This document shows, in pieces, positions 34,838 through 44,304 of a DNA stretch of 64,000 bases. This DNA is from Alistipes communis. Its GTDB lineage: Bacteria > Bacteroidota > Bacteroidia > Bacteroidales > Rikenellaceae. The translations under genes were made by a program, and so were the position numbers. The stretch's first letter is position 1. Each line of letters begins with the position of its first letter. The stretch spans positions 2,356,001-2,420,000 of the forward strand of contig NZ_AP019735.1 of the NCBI RefSeq assembly GCF_006542665.1, in the 5' to 3' direction. Below the pieces are notes generated by a model. That model saw nothing but the letters and a program-made list of their open reading frames with translations, was not told the DNA's origin and made no database searches.

Positions 34838-37800
34838 TCGATTTCGGGAAATGGGCTTTCGCCAATCGGAAGCTCGTCTATTTCGTCGTCGCCGTCCTTC
34901 TGGTCGGCGGCATCCTCTCGGCCTACGACATGTCGAAGCTCGAAGACCCCGAAATCAAGGTCAAGCTGGCGATGGTCATAGCGACGCGCCCCGGCGCTTC
35001 GGCGCATGAAATGGAGTTGGAGGTGACCGATCCGTTGGAGAAGAACATCCGCACCATGGGCGAGGTGGAGAGCGTGACCAGCTCGTCGTTCAACGATCTG
35101 GCGATTTTGGAGGTGGAGTTGAAAAGCACGGTGCGCGACGCCGACGTCGAACAGTGCTGGGACATGCTGCGCCGCAAGGCTTCCGACGTCCAGCGGCGAT
35201 TGCCGTCGGGAACGTCGGTCGTCGTGCAGGACGACTTCGGACTGGTCTACGGAATGCTCTATGCGCTCACGGGCGACGGTCTTACGGAGCGGCAGCTGTC
35301 GGATTATGCCGGCCTGCTCAAACGCGAGCTGGGCGATCTGGACGGTGTGGCGCGTGTCGAGATCTACGGCGAACGCGAAGAGTGCATCGACATTTCGATC
35401 CTGCCCGAAAAGATGGCGATGCTCGGCGTCAGTCCGGCCGAGGCGCTGGCGACGCTCAACGGGCAGAACAACGTCTACTATGCCGGATATTACGACAACG
35501 GGCCCGACCGCATCCGCGTGGCCGTCGCCGACAAGTTCCGCGCCGTGAAGGAGATCGAGAGCATGGTCATCCAGGGGCACGAGGACGACCAGCTGCGGTT
35601 GTGCGACATCGCGCGCGTGGAGCACGGCTACGCCGAACCCGTGCGCAACGAGATGTCCTACGAGGGCCAGCGTGCGCTCGGCATCGCCGTCGCGGCGGCT
35701 TCGGGCAGCGACATCGTCAAGGTCGGGGCCGAGGTGGAACGCTGTCTGGCCGAGTTGCAGGCCGAGCGCTTCCCTGCGGGAGTCGCCTGCCACAAGATTT
35801 TCTACCAGCCTGAGCGGGTCAAGGATGCGCTGGGGACGTTTCTGATAAACCTGATCGAGTCGGTGGTGATCGTCGTGGCCATTCTGATGCTTACGATGGG
35901 TTTCCGCAGCGGAATGATCATCGGCATCAGTCTGGTGGTGACCGTCGTGGGATCGTTCCTGATTCTGGGGATGGCCGACGGAACGATGCAGCGCGTGTCG
36001 CTGGCGGCGTTCATCCTGGCCATGGGAATGCTGGTCGACAATGCCATCGTGATCGTGGACGGCATCCTGATCGACCTGAAACTCGGGAAACCGCGCCGCG
36101 AGGCGATGACGGCCATCGGCCGGAAGACGGCGATGCCGCTGCTGGGTGCGACGCTGATCGCCATCCTTTCGTTCCTGCCGATCTTCCTCTCGCCCGATAC
36201 GGCGGGTGTCTACGTGCGCGATCTGTTCATCGTGCTGGCCGTGTCGCTGCTGCTGAGCTGGGTGCTGGCGCTGGTGCATGTGCCGCTCATGGCCGACGCA
36301 TGGCTCGGTCAGTCTGCTGCTCCGGCCGGCGGCGCGACGCTCTACGACAGTGCTGTCTACCGCTGGTTGCGTGCGGCGCTCGGCTTCGGCCTGCGGCATC
36401 GCTGGTCGTCGATCGCCGTGGCGCTCGTGCTGGTGGGGCTGAGCGTCTGGGGCTACGGTTACATGCGTCAGGGCTTCTTCCCCGATATGGTCTACGACCA
36501 GCTCTATATGGAGTACAAACTGCCCGAGGGGACGAATTCGACCCGCGTGAAGGCCGATTTGGAGGAGATCCGCCGCTATTTGAAGAGCCGTCCGGAGATC
36601 CGCTCGGTGGCCGCTTCGATCGGCGGAACGCCGGCGCGCTACAATCTGGTGCGCAGCATCGCCACGCCGTCGCTTTCGTACGGCGAGCTGATTATCGATT
36701 TCGAGTCTCCGGAGGCGCTGGAACGCAATATCGACGACATCCAGCAGACGCTTTCGGATCGCTATCCTGATGCCTACGTCAAGTTGAAGCGCTACAACCT
36801 GATGTTCAAGAAGTACCCGATCGAGGTGCAGTTCACGGGGCCCGATCCGGCCGTGCTGCACCGGTTAGCCGACAGTGCGCGCTGCATCATGGAGCGCACG
36901 CCCGAGGTGTGTCTGATTACGACCGACTGGGAGCCGCGCATTCCGGTGCTGAACATCGACTACGACCAGTCGGCCGCACGGCGCATGGGGTTGAGCCGGC
37001 AGGATATCGCCGTCTCGATGCTGTCGGCTGCGGGCGGTATTCCTGTCGGGGCTTTCTACGAGGGGACGCACAAGAATACGATCTATCTCAAATGTACGGA
37101 GGCCGACGGGAAGCCGGTCGACAACCTGGAAAACGTGCCGGTCTTCCCGATGATGCCCAATCTGGCGGGGTTGTTCGACGAGGAGCTGCTCCTCAAACTC
37201 AAATCGGGAGCGATCGACCGCAGCGAGTTGCTGGAATCCGTCCTGCATACCGTGCCGCTGAAACAGGTGAGCCGCGGCGTACAGGTCGAGTGGGAGGATC
37301 CCGTCGTTCCGCGCTACAACGGTCAGCGTGCCCAGCGGGTAATGTGCTCGCCTGCACCCGGCATCGAGACCGAGGCGGCGCGGCTGGCTGTCGCCGAACG
37401 GATCGAGGCGATTCCGCTTCCGTCCGGATACGCACTGTCGTGGGAGGGTGAGAAGGGCGCCAGCGACGAGACGATGCGCTACCTTTTCAAGAACGTGCCG
37501 CTCGGCGTCGTGCTGATGATCGCCATCCTGATCCTGCTCTTCGGCGACTACCGCAAGCCGGCCGTTATTCTCTGCTGCATTCCGCTGCTGGGCATCGGCG
37601 TGGTGGGGGCGATGCTGCTTACGGGCAAGGTCTTCACCTTCTGCGCCATTGTCGGTGCACTGGGGCTCGTGGGCATGATGATGAAGAACTGCATCGTGCT
37701 CATGGACGAGATCGGCGCGCAGATCGCCGCCGGCGCCGATCCCGCCTCGGCGCTCGTTTCCAGTTCGGAAAGCCGTCTGCGGCCGGTGATGATGGCTTCG

Positions 37801-37959
37801 CTCACGACCATTCTGGGCATGATTCCGCTGCTCGGCGACGCCATGTTCGGGTCGATGGCCGCGACGATCATGGGCGGACTGCTGTTCAGCACCTTCGCCA
37901 CGCTCTTCTTCGTGCCGATTCTCTATGCGTTGTTCTTTAAAATCAGGATAGATCGATGA
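34834..37959 (+). CDS. RND efflux transporter permease (AcrB/HAE1-like)
   Basis: A 1041-residue pump with twelve membrane segments and two large periplasmic loops. The N-terminus (FGKWAFANRKLVYFVVAVLL) and MGMLVDNAIVIVDGILIDLK in helix 4 identify the RND family. Classical AcrB has two adjacent Asp residues (VDDA) for proton relay; here the second is Asn (VDNA), a variant I believe is common in Bacteroidota pumps. The C-terminal half repeats the fold, with GMMMKNCIVLMDEI. Substrates are unknown; drugs, bile salts or fatty acids are typical. It overlaps both neighbours by 4 nt in an adaptor-pump-TolC operon. Confidence 0.93.
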   Translation: MIDFGKWAFANRKLVYFVVAVLLVGGILSAYDMSKLEDPEIKVKLAMVIATRPGASAHEMELEVTDPLEKNIRTMGEVESVTSSSFNDLAILEVELKSTVRDADVEQCWDMLRRKASDVQRRLPSGTSVVVQDDFGLVYGMLYALTGDGLTERQLSDYAGLLKRELGDLDGVARVEIYGEREECIDISILPEKMAMLGVSPAEALATLNGQNNVYYAGYYDNGPDRIRVAVADKFRAVKEIESMVIQGHEDDQLRLCDIARVEHGYAEPVRNEMSYEGQRALGIAVAAASGSDIVKVGAEVERCLAELQAERFPAGVACHKIFYQPERVKDALGTFLINLIESVVIVVAILMLTMGFRSGMIIGISLVVTVVGSFLILGMADGTMQRVSLAAFILAMGMLVDNAIVIVDGILIDLKLGKPRREAMTAIGRKTAMPLLGATLIAILSFLPIFLSPDTAGVYVRDLFIVLAVSLLLSWVLALVHVPLMADAWLGQSAAPAGGATLYDSAVYRWLRAALGFGLRHRWSSIAVALVLVGLSVWGYGYMRQGFFPDMVYDQLYMEYKLPEGTNSTRVKADLEEIRRYLKSRPEIRSVAASIGGTPARYNLVRSIATPSLSYGELIIDFESPEALERNIDDIQQTLSDRYPDAYVKLKRYNLMFKKYPIEVQFTGPDPAVLHRLADSARCIMERTPEVCLITTDWEPRIPVLNIDYDQSAARRMGLSRQDIAVSMLSAAGGIPVGAFYEGTHKNTIYLKCTEADGKPVDNLENVPVFPMMPNLAGLFDEELLLKLKSGAIDRSELLESVLHTVPLKQVSRGVQVEWEDPVVPRYNGQRAQRVMCSPAPGIETEAARLAVAERIEAIPLPSGYALSWEGEKGASDETMRYLFKNVPLGVVLMIAILILLFGDYRKPAVILCCIPLLGIGVVGAMLLTGKVFTFCAIVGALGLVGMMMKNCIVLMDEIGAQIAAGADPASALVSSSESRLRPVMMASLTTILGMIPLLGDAMFGSMAATIMGGLLFSTFATLFFVPILYALFFKIRIDR

Positions 37960-39296
37960 AACGTCTTCTTATCATACTCACGCTCGCGGGATTGCCTTGC
38001 ACTCCCTTCGCGCAGACGCGGCTGACGCTCGACGCCTGCATCGAGCAGGCCGAGGCGAACAACAAGGCGCTGGCGGCGGCCGACCGGCAGTTGGCGGCGG
38101 CACAGTTCGACTTCCGCAGCGCACGGGCCAATTTCTTTCCTTCGTTCTCGGCGACGGGGACGGGACTCTATTCGACGGCCGACGGCGGGCTGGACATCGC
38201 CGGCGGCGCGTTGCCCGTGCTGGGTGTCGACGGGATGCCCACGGGCGGTACGGCGCTCTTCCCCGGCCTGAACCTCGCCTACGAGGTGGGTTGGGTCTAC
38301 GGCGGCGGCATAACGCTCGAACAGCCCCTCTACATGGGCGGCAAAGTGCGCACGGGTTATCGCATGGCGCGGATCGGCAGTGAAATGGCGGAGCAGAACC
38401 GGCGGTTGACCCGATCGGAGGTGATCGTCTCGACGTCGCGGGCCTACGCTTCGGTGATCCGTGCGCGTGAGATGCGGCAGGTGGCCGAACGTTACCATGC
38501 GCTGCTCACGGAGTTGCTGCGTTCGGTCGAGAGTGCACGCAAGCATGGCCTGAAACCGCAGAACGACGTGTTGAAGGTGCGGGTGAAACTCAACGAGAGC
38601 GAATTGAACCTGCGGCGGACGGAGAATGCGCTGCGGCTGGCGACGATGAATCTCTGCCACCTGATCGGCCGTCCGCTGACCGACCGGATCGAGGTGGCGG
38701 ACGATCTGCCCGACCTGCCGTCGACGCCGGTGCCCGCCGTCGACCTTATGGCGCGTCCCGAATACCGGCTTCTCGACCGGAAGGCCGAGCTGGCGCGCGA
38801 ACAGTTGCGCCTGGCGCGCAGCGAGCGGTTGCCGCAGGTGGGGCTGGTGGGCAATTACGGCTACCTGCACGGCGTCGAACTGAACGGACAGAACTTGTTG
38901 GGCGGCTGGGCCTTCACGGCCGGCGTGCAGGTGTCGGTGCCGATCTTCCACTTCGGCGGCCGCTCGAACAAGGTACGGTCGGCACGGGCGCGGTTCGAGC
39001 AGGCGCAGGCGGAGCGTCTCGACGGCGGCGAGCTGCTGCAACTCGAAGCGACGCAGGCAGCGAACAACCTCGACGAAGCGCAGCTCGAAATCCGGCTGGC
39101 TGAGTCGTCGCTCGCCGCGGCCGACGAGAACCTGCGGCTGAGCCGCCGCCAGTACGAGGCCGGCGTGGAGACGCTGTCGGATCATCTCGAAGCGCAGGCC
39201 ATGTGGCAGCAGGCGCACCGGACGGAGGTCGAGGCGCGTATCGACGGTTATCTGCGTTGGTTGGAATACCGCAAGGCGGCGGGATTGCTCGATTGA
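37956..39296 (+). CDS. TolC-family outer-membrane efflux protein
   Basis: A 446-residue protein with a Sec signal (ending PCTPFAQ) and two OEP repeats: TRLTLDACIEQAEANNKALA begins the first; PEYRLLDRKAELAREQLRLA and the following GNYGYLHGV begin the second. Long helices with heptad Leu/Ala alternate with short barrel strands. It should form the outer-membrane exit channel for the RND pump encoded just upstream (4-nt overlap). A terminator shared with radA follows. Confidence 0.92.
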   Translation: MKRLLIILTLAGLPCTPFAQTRLTLDACIEQAEANNKALAAADRQLAAAQFDFRSARANFFPSFSATGTGLYSTADGGLDIAGGALPVLGVDGMPTGGTALFPGLNLAYEVGWVYGGGITLEQPLYMGGKVRTGYRMARIGSEMAEQNRRLTRSEVIVSTSRAYASVIRAREMRQVAERYHALLTELLRSVESARKHGLKPQNDVLKVRVKLNESELNLRRTENALRLATMNLCHLIGRPLTDRIEVADDLPDLPSTPVPAVDLMARPEYRLLDRKAELAREQLRLARSERLPQVGLVGNYGYLHGVELNGQNLLGGWAFTAGVQVSVPIFHFGGRSNKVRSARARFEQAQAERLDGGELLQLEATQAANNLDEAQLEIRLAESSLAAADENLRLSRRQYEAGVETLSDHLEAQAMWQQAHRTEVEARIDGYLRWLEYRKAAGLLD

Positions 39297-39316
39297 GCGG
39301 GGTGTCTTTCACGAAA

Positions 39317-39355
39317 AACGCAGCGGTCGGTAGATCCGGCCGCTGCGTTCGTTTT
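39317..39355. terminator. Terminator between tolC-like gene and radA
   Basis: A 14-bp stem with one G-T pair (39317-39330 with 39336-39349), followed by a T-rich tail on the plus strand and preceded by A residues that give T residues on the minus strand. It serves converging genes. Confidence 0.85.
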
Positions 39356-39357
39356 TG

Positions 39358-40731
39358 TTACTCCTCGTTGATGAAGAGCGCCCGGGGCAGCTGGTCGATG
39401 CTGTTGATCGCCACCACCTCGATGCCTTTGGGGCGTTTGGCGCCTTTGGGGAGGTAGCCCGAGACGACGATGCGGCGGAAGCCCAGCCGCGCCGCCTCGC
39501 TGATGCGCTGCTCGGTGCGGGGGGCGGGGCGCACCTCGCCCGAAAGGCCTACTTCGCCCGCGCAGCAGATGCCCTCGCCGATCGGACGGTCGTAGTACGA
39601 CGAAATTACGGCGGCGATGATGGCCAGATCCAGCCCCGGATCGGCTACTTTGAAGCCGCCCGCGAAGTTGAGGAAGACGTCCTTGGTGTACATCTTCATC
39701 CCCACGCGCTTCTCCAACACGGCCAGCAGCATCGACATGCGTTTGTAGTCGAAGCCCGTGGCCGTGCGCTGGGGCGTGCCGTAGGCGGCGTTCGAGACGA
39801 GCGCCTGCACCTCGATCAGGTAGGGGCGTATGCCGTCGACCGAGGCGCCGACGGCGATGCCGCTCAGCGGTGCGTCGTAGTGCGTGAGCAGGATTTCGGA
39901 GGGGTTGCCCACCGGCCGCAGGCCGGCGTCGAGCATCTCGAAGACACCGATCTCGAACGTCGCGCCGAAACGGTTCTTGATGCCGCGCAGGATGCGGTAA
40001 ACCTGATTGTTGTCGCCCTCGAACTGCAACACCACGTCGACGATGTGTTCCAGAATCTTCGGGCCGGCGATGGCGCCCTCCTTGGTGATGTGGCCGATGA
40101 TGAAGATCGAGGTGCCCGATCCCTTGGCGTATTTGAGCAGCGTGGCGGCGCATTCGCGGATCTGCGACACGCTGCCGGCCGACGACTCGACCAGATCGGT
40201 GTAGATCGTCTGGATCGAGTCGATGATCACCAGGTCGGGGCGCTGCTCTTCGAGCTGCGCCATGATGTTTTCGAGCAGCGTCTCGGAGTAGACCATGCAG
40301 GCGTCGTTGCCGATGCCGATACGGTCGGCGCGCATCTTGATCTGCTCGGCCGACTCCTCACCCGAGACGTAGAGGGTTTTCAACCCGTTGTCGGCCAGTG
40401 CGATTTGCAGGCTGAGCGTCGATTTGCCGATGCCCGGTTCGCCGCCCAGCAGCACGAGCGATCCGGGAACCAGACCGCCGCCCAGCACCCGGTTGACCTC
40501 GGCGTTGCCCAGGTCGAGCCGCGGCCGGTCGTTCGAGCGGATCTCGCCGACGCGCTGCGGGGTGCTGCGGGGCAGCGCCGAGGTCATCGCGGCGGGGACC
40601 GAACCGCTCTCCCTTGCGACGATCTCTTCGGTGAAGGAGTTCCACTCCCCACAGGCGGGGCAGCGTCCCATCCATTTGGGCGCCTCGTAGCCGCACTCCT
40701 TGCAGAAATATGCTTTTTTGACCTTTGCCAT
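39358..40731 (-). CDS. radA: DNA repair protein RadA
   Basis: A 457-residue protein. N-terminal zinc finger (YFCKECGYEAPKWMGRCPAC) with four Cys, a RecA-like ATPase with Walker A GGEPGIGKST and Walker B LVIIDSIQTI, the RadA-specific KNRFG motif (in RGIKNRFGATFEIGVF), and a Lon-protease-like C-terminal domain (from about residue 290, GASVDGIRPYLIEVQALVSN). RadA promotes branch migration in recombination and repair. ATG 40731 starts the zinc finger; the much longer open frame upstream is antisense-like sequence over rseP. Last gene of the M23-dxr-rseP-radA group. Confidence 0.95.
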   Translation of the reverse strand: MAKVKKAYFCKECGYEAPKWMGRCPACGEWNSFTEEIVARESGSVPAAMTSALPRSTPQRVGEIRSNDRPRLDLGNAEVNRVLGGGLVPGSLVLLGGEPGIGKSTLSLQIALADNGLKTLYVSGEESAEQIKMRADRIGIGNDACMVYSETLLENIMAQLEEQRPDLVIIDSIQTIYTDLVESSAGSVSQIRECAATLLKYAKGSGTSIFIIGHITKEGAIAGPKILEHIVDVVLQFEGDNNQVYRILRGIKNRFGATFEIGVFEMLDAGLRPVGNPSEILLTHYDAPLSGIAVGASVDGIRPYLIEVQALVSNAAYGTPQRTATGFDYKRMSMLLAVLEKRVGMKMYTKDVFLNFAGGFKVADPGLDLAIIAAVISSYYDRPIGEGICCAGEVGLSGEVRPAPRTEQRISEAARLGFRRIVVSGYLPKGAKRPKGIEVVAINSIDQLPRALFINEE

Positions 40732-40823
40732 CTCTTTGCGTTTTAGTACGGGTGCCGACGGCAACCCGTTCGGCCGCCTTAAAGGGGCGGAGGACGGCCG
40801 AAAAATTCGGTGCAGGATCCTGG

Positions 40824-42146
40824 TTATTTGATGAAGAAGCGGTAGATGTCGTTGCCGTTGGCGTAGACCAGCAGCACGAGGATGATCGCCAGTCCGACGT
40901 ACTGCGCCGCTTCGAGGAAGCGGTCGCTCGGTTTGCGTCCCGTGATCATCTCCCACAGCGTGAAGATCGCATGGCCGCCGTCCAGCCCCGGAATGGGCAG
41001 GATGTTCATGATGGCCAGGATGATCGAAATGAAGGCGCACTTCGACCAGAAATCCTGCCAGTTCCACGCCGAGGGGAAGATGCTGCCGATGGCGATGAAT
41101 CCGCCCAGCTCCTCGTACATCTGGGTTTTGGGCTGCACGATCAGTTTGAGCTGTTCCCAGTAGTTGGCGATCACGCTGCCCGTGCGCCGGATGCCGGCGG
41201 GGATCGACTGCCAGAAGGTGTACTCCTTCGTGCGCAGGCGGTAGTCGTGGCGGGCTACCGTGACGCCGATCTTGCCGTCGGCGTTGACCGGTACGGTCAA
41301 CACGGCCGTCGAATCGCCGCGCACGACGGTAAGCTGCACGTCGGACGACTTGTGGTCGGCCAGCAGCCCGACGTACTCCGCGAATTCGATGTGGCGTTCG
41401 CCGTTGAGGGCGACCACCTCGTCGCCGGCGCGCAGCCCTGCGTCGAGGGCGGCGGGGGAGGCTACGCTGTCGATGCGGAAGGGCGTGCGCAGCATCAGCA
41501 TCTCTTCGTAGCCCTTCGAGCGGCGGAAGTCGACGAGTTGCTCGAAGGGGATCGTGAAGCGCTCTTCGCGGCCGTCGCGCTCGACGACGACCGTGCGGTC
41601 GCTCTCGGTCAGCAGCAGCGTCATGGCGATGGCGTTCACGTCGTCGATCGGCTCTCCGTCGATCGAGATGATTTTGTCGCCGTTCTCGAAGCCGAGCCCC
41701 TGTGCCGCCGTGTTGAAGGTGTAGCCGTAGACGGCGTCTTCGTTGGCGAAATATTTTTCGCCCCACGTGTAGCAGATGCCGCAGTAGATGGCCACGGCCA
41801 GCAGGATGTTCATCACGATGCCGGCGATCATCACCAGAAAACGCTGCCACGCCGGTTTGGCGCGGAACTCGTCGGGCCGGACGGGCTGCTTCATCTGCTC
41901 CGTATCGAGACTTTCGTCGATCATGCCGGCGATCTTGACGTAACCGCCCAGCGGCAGCCAGCCCACGCCGTACTCCGTGCCGCCGCGCTTGAACTTGAAG
42001 AGCGAGAACCACGGATCGAAGAAGATGTAGAACTTTTCGACGCGGATGCCGAACACGCGCGCCATGAGGAAGTGTCCCAGTTCGTGAATGCCCACGAGCA
42101 GGGTGAAGCAGAGGAAAAGCTGAATGACTTTGATGAGAATGTCCAT
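40824..42146 (-). CDS. rseP: Site-2 intramembrane zinc metalloprotease RseP
   Basis: A 440-residue protease with the zinc motif HELGH in the first membrane segment (LLVGIHELGHFLMARVFGI) and the third ligand in NILPIPGLDGGH near the C-terminus. Two PDZ domains lie between (about 125-290), one containing GFENGDKIISIDGEPIDD and one GLRAGDEVVALNG. Bacteroidota RseP is known to remove remnant signal peptides and to cleave anti-sigma factors. It sits 10 nt after dxr, an arrangement common across bacteria. Radial operon order is M23, dxr, rseP, then radA after 92 nt. Confidence 0.95.
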   Translation of the reverse strand: MDILIKVIQLFLCFTLLVGIHELGHFLMARVFGIRVEKFYIFFDPWFSLFKFKRGGTEYGVGWLPLGGYVKIAGMIDESLDTEQMKQPVRPDEFRAKPAWQRFLVMIAGIVMNILLAVAIYCGICYTWGEKYFANEDAVYGYTFNTAAQGLGFENGDKIISIDGEPIDDVNAIAMTLLLTESDRTVVVERDGREERFTIPFEQLVDFRRSKGYEEMLMLRTPFRIDSVASPAALDAGLRAGDEVVALNGERHIEFAEYVGLLADHKSSDVQLTVVRGDSTAVLTVPVNADGKIGVTVARHDYRLRTKEYTFWQSIPAGIRRTGSVIANYWEQLKLIVQPKTQMYEELGGFIAIGSIFPSAWNWQDFWSKCAFISIILAIMNILPIPGLDGGHAIFTLWEMITGRKPSDRFLEAAQYVGLAIILVLLVYANGNDIYRFFIK

Positions 42147-42156
42147 TATCGATGTG

Positions 42157-43308
42157 TTAGATTTTCAGAAATTCGCGTGCGATGCGGCGCGCCTCGGCGT
42201 CCGATGCGGCGTAGTCGTCGAGCGTCGGCCGCGCGACGAAGGTCGCTTCTTCGAGTGCATGTTCGATCGTGCGCACGATGTCGAGGTAGCCACACCGTTT
42301 GGCCAGGAACGCGGCGACGGCCACTTCGTTGGCGCCGTTCATCGTGCAGGCCGCCGTGCCGCCGCGCCGCAGGCAGTCGTAGGCCATGTCGAGCGCCGGA
42401 TATTTCTGGCGGTCGGGTTCCGCGAAGGTGAGCGTCGGGTTGTCGGCGAAGCTGAACTGCTCCGCGGCCCGTGCGGCGCGGCGGGGGAAGAGTAGCGCGA
42501 AGCCGATGGGCAGGTGCATGTCGGGCGTGCCGAGCTGCGCCTTGATCGCGCCGTCTTCGAACTCGACCATCGAGTGTACCACCGACTGCGGGTGGATCAG
42601 CACCGAGATTCGTTCGGCCGGCATCCCGAAGAGCCAGCGGGCTTCGATCACTTCGAATCCCTTGTTGACGAGCGTCGCCGAATCGATCGTGATCTTGGCT
42701 CCCATGCGCCACTGCGGGTGTCGCAGGGCCTGTTCGACAGTCACTTCGGCGAGCCGCTCGCGTGGTACGTCGCGCAGTGCACCGCCCGAACAGGTGACGA
42801 TCAGCCGCCGCGCGGGCGACGCTTCGCCCACCAGACATTGGAAGATGGCCGAATGTTCGGAGTCGATCGGCAGGATAGGCACCCGTCGCTCGGCGGCCAG
42901 CCGCATGACGTAGTCGCCGCCCACGACGAGCGTCTCCTTGTTGGCCAGCGCGACTTTCTTGCCCGCTTCGATGGCGGCCACCGTGGGCAGCAGACCCGCG
43001 TATCCCACCAGCGCGTTGACCACCGTGTCGACCGTGTCGGCCTGCACTACCTGCCGGATCGCGTCGGCACCCGCGTAGACCTTGACGGGGCGGTCGGCCA
43101 GCGCGCGTCGCAGCGCGTCGTATTTCGAGTCGTCGGCGATGACCACCGAATCGGGTGCGAATTCCTCGGCCTGACGGGCCAGCGCCTCCCAGTTGCGGTG
43201 CGCGGTGAGCGTGGTGATTTCGAACAGTTCGGAGTTCTCGCGGACGATGTCGAGCGTCTGGACGCCGATCGAACCGGTCGAACCGAGCAGGGCGATACGT
43301 TGTTTCAT
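42157..43308 (-). CDS. dxr: 1-deoxy-D-xylulose 5-phosphate reductoisomerase
   Basis: A 383-residue enzyme of the non-mevalonate isoprenoid pathway (DXP to MEP, NADPH-dependent). It opens MKQRIALLGSTGSIGVQTLD with the NADPH-binding GSTGSIG. The catalytic region has ALANKETLVVGG, the metal-binding PIDSEHSAIFQCL and CSGGALRD, and later KITIDSATLVNKGFEVIEA, then CTMNGANEVAVAAFLA. All are intact. It lies 29 nt after the M23 gene and 10 nt before rseP. Confidence 0.96.
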   Translation of the reverse strand: MKQRIALLGSTGSIGVQTLDIVRENSELFEITTLTAHRNWEALARQAEEFAPDSVVIADDSKYDALRRALADRPVKVYAGADAIRQVVQADTVDTVVNALVGYAGLLPTVAAIEAGKKVALANKETLVVGGDYVMRLAAERRVPILPIDSEHSAIFQCLVGEASPARRLIVTCSGGALRDVPRERLAEVTVEQALRHPQWRMGAKITIDSATLVNKGFEVIEARWLFGMPAERISVLIHPQSVVHSMVEFEDGAIKAQLGTPDMHLPIGFALLFPRRAARAAEQFSFADNPTLTFAEPDRQKYPALDMAYDCLRRGGTAACTMNGANEVAVAAFLAKRCGYLDIVRTIEHALEEATFVARPTLDDYAASDAEARRIAREFLKI

Positions 43309-43337
43309 GCGTGGGGCCTTTCCGGCGGAATGTTCCA

Positions 43338-44201
43338 TTAGAATACGATGTAACCTTCGGGATCGACGGGCTTGCCGTCGCTCCACAGTTCGAAGCCGAA
43401 GAGTTTCGAGTCGGTGCCTTCGGCCTGCGGGTCGTTGCTGTATCCCAGCACCTCGCCGCTGCGGAGCCGCTGGCCCGTCGAGACCATCGACTGCGCGAGA
43501 TTTTTGTAGATCGAGAGTACGTTGTCGGCGTGCTGCACCTGCACCACGTAGCCCTCTTCGGGGCTCCACAGGCTCAGCACGACCGTGCCGTTGTCGACGG
43601 CCGATACCTGCGATCCGGGCGCCGCGGCGATCCGGATGCCGTACTGCCCCAGTTTGGTGTCGAACTTTTCGGTGATGATGCCTTCGACCGGCGCGGTCAT
43701 GGCCATCGCTTCGCGCAGCGTCTTGCGCGACGGCGATTTTCCCAGTCCGTAGGGGCCTTCGCCCTCCATCTGGATGCGCAGGAGCGAATCCTCGCGCGAG
43801 GGCATCACCAGCGTCTTGTCGGCCTTGATGCTGTCGAGACCGCCGACGTTGCGTACCACGGGCGTCTTGCCCTCCATGATGAGGGCGATGTTGTCGCTGT
43901 AAGTACGCATCTGGGTCATCTGCCGCTCGATCGAGTCGAGCCGCATGATGTTTTGCAGCAGCATTTCGCGCGAGCGGTTGGCCTCGTAGCCCGGCAGGAA
44001 TTCCAGCACGGGGGTGTAGGCCACCAGCGAGAGAATCAGGATGAAGAGCAGCAGGACGAAAGCCAGTAACGCTGCGAAGATACGCACGACCGAGATGTGC
44101 ATGTGCCACTCCTCGGCGTTGTCCACCTCGTTCTGGAGCGTCAACCGGTGTTTGCGCACCAGACGCCTGTATGCCCGTGAGATCGGCGAGAATCCTTTCA
44201 T
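43338..44201 (-). CDS. M23/LytM-like protein with degenerate active site
   Basis: A 287-residue membrane protein: cytoplasmic N-terminus, one membrane segment (about 40-62, VRIFAALLAFVLLLFILILS), a coiled-coil part, then an M23-like domain (about 185-287). In active members the zinc ligands are an HxxxD and an HxH motif. Here the first site reads GQYGIRIAAAPGSQV and the second YKNLAQS, so the His and Asp ligands are missing while the fold-defining glycines remain. It is therefore probably a non-enzymatic activator or scaffold, like EnvC or NlpD LytM domains. ATG 44201 precedes the membrane segment at a natural distance. First gene of the dxr-rseP operon, downstream of the 44.3-kb promoter array. 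Confidence 0.82.
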   Translation of the reverse strand: MKGFSPISRAYRRLVRKHRLTLQNEVDNAEEWHMHISVVRIFAALLAFVLLLFILILSLVAYTPVLEFLPGYEANRSREMLLQNIMRLDSIERQMTQMRTYSDNIALIMEGKTPVVRNVGGLDSIKADKTLVMPSREDSLLRIQMEGEGPYGLGKSPSRKTLREAMAMTAPVEGIITEKFDTKLGQYGIRIAAAPGSQVSAVDNGTVVLSLWSPEEGYVVQVQHADNVLSIYKNLAQSMVSTGQRLRSGEVLGYSNDPQAEGTDSKLFGFELWSDGKPVDPEGYIVF

Positions 44202-44304
44202 GTTCCGCAAGTTTTGAGCGCCGGCGACGGACCGCGAACCGCACGCGGCGGCGTGTGGCTCGTCGTCCCGCTGCGATTGCACATCGCGTCTTGACCGCTA
44301 CATC

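Noticed and set aside
40732..42012. The N-terminal 427 residues of the long frame leading into radA
   Set aside because: It is antisense-like, Arg-rich sequence lying over rseP in another frame; radA itself begins at its zinc finger at 40731.
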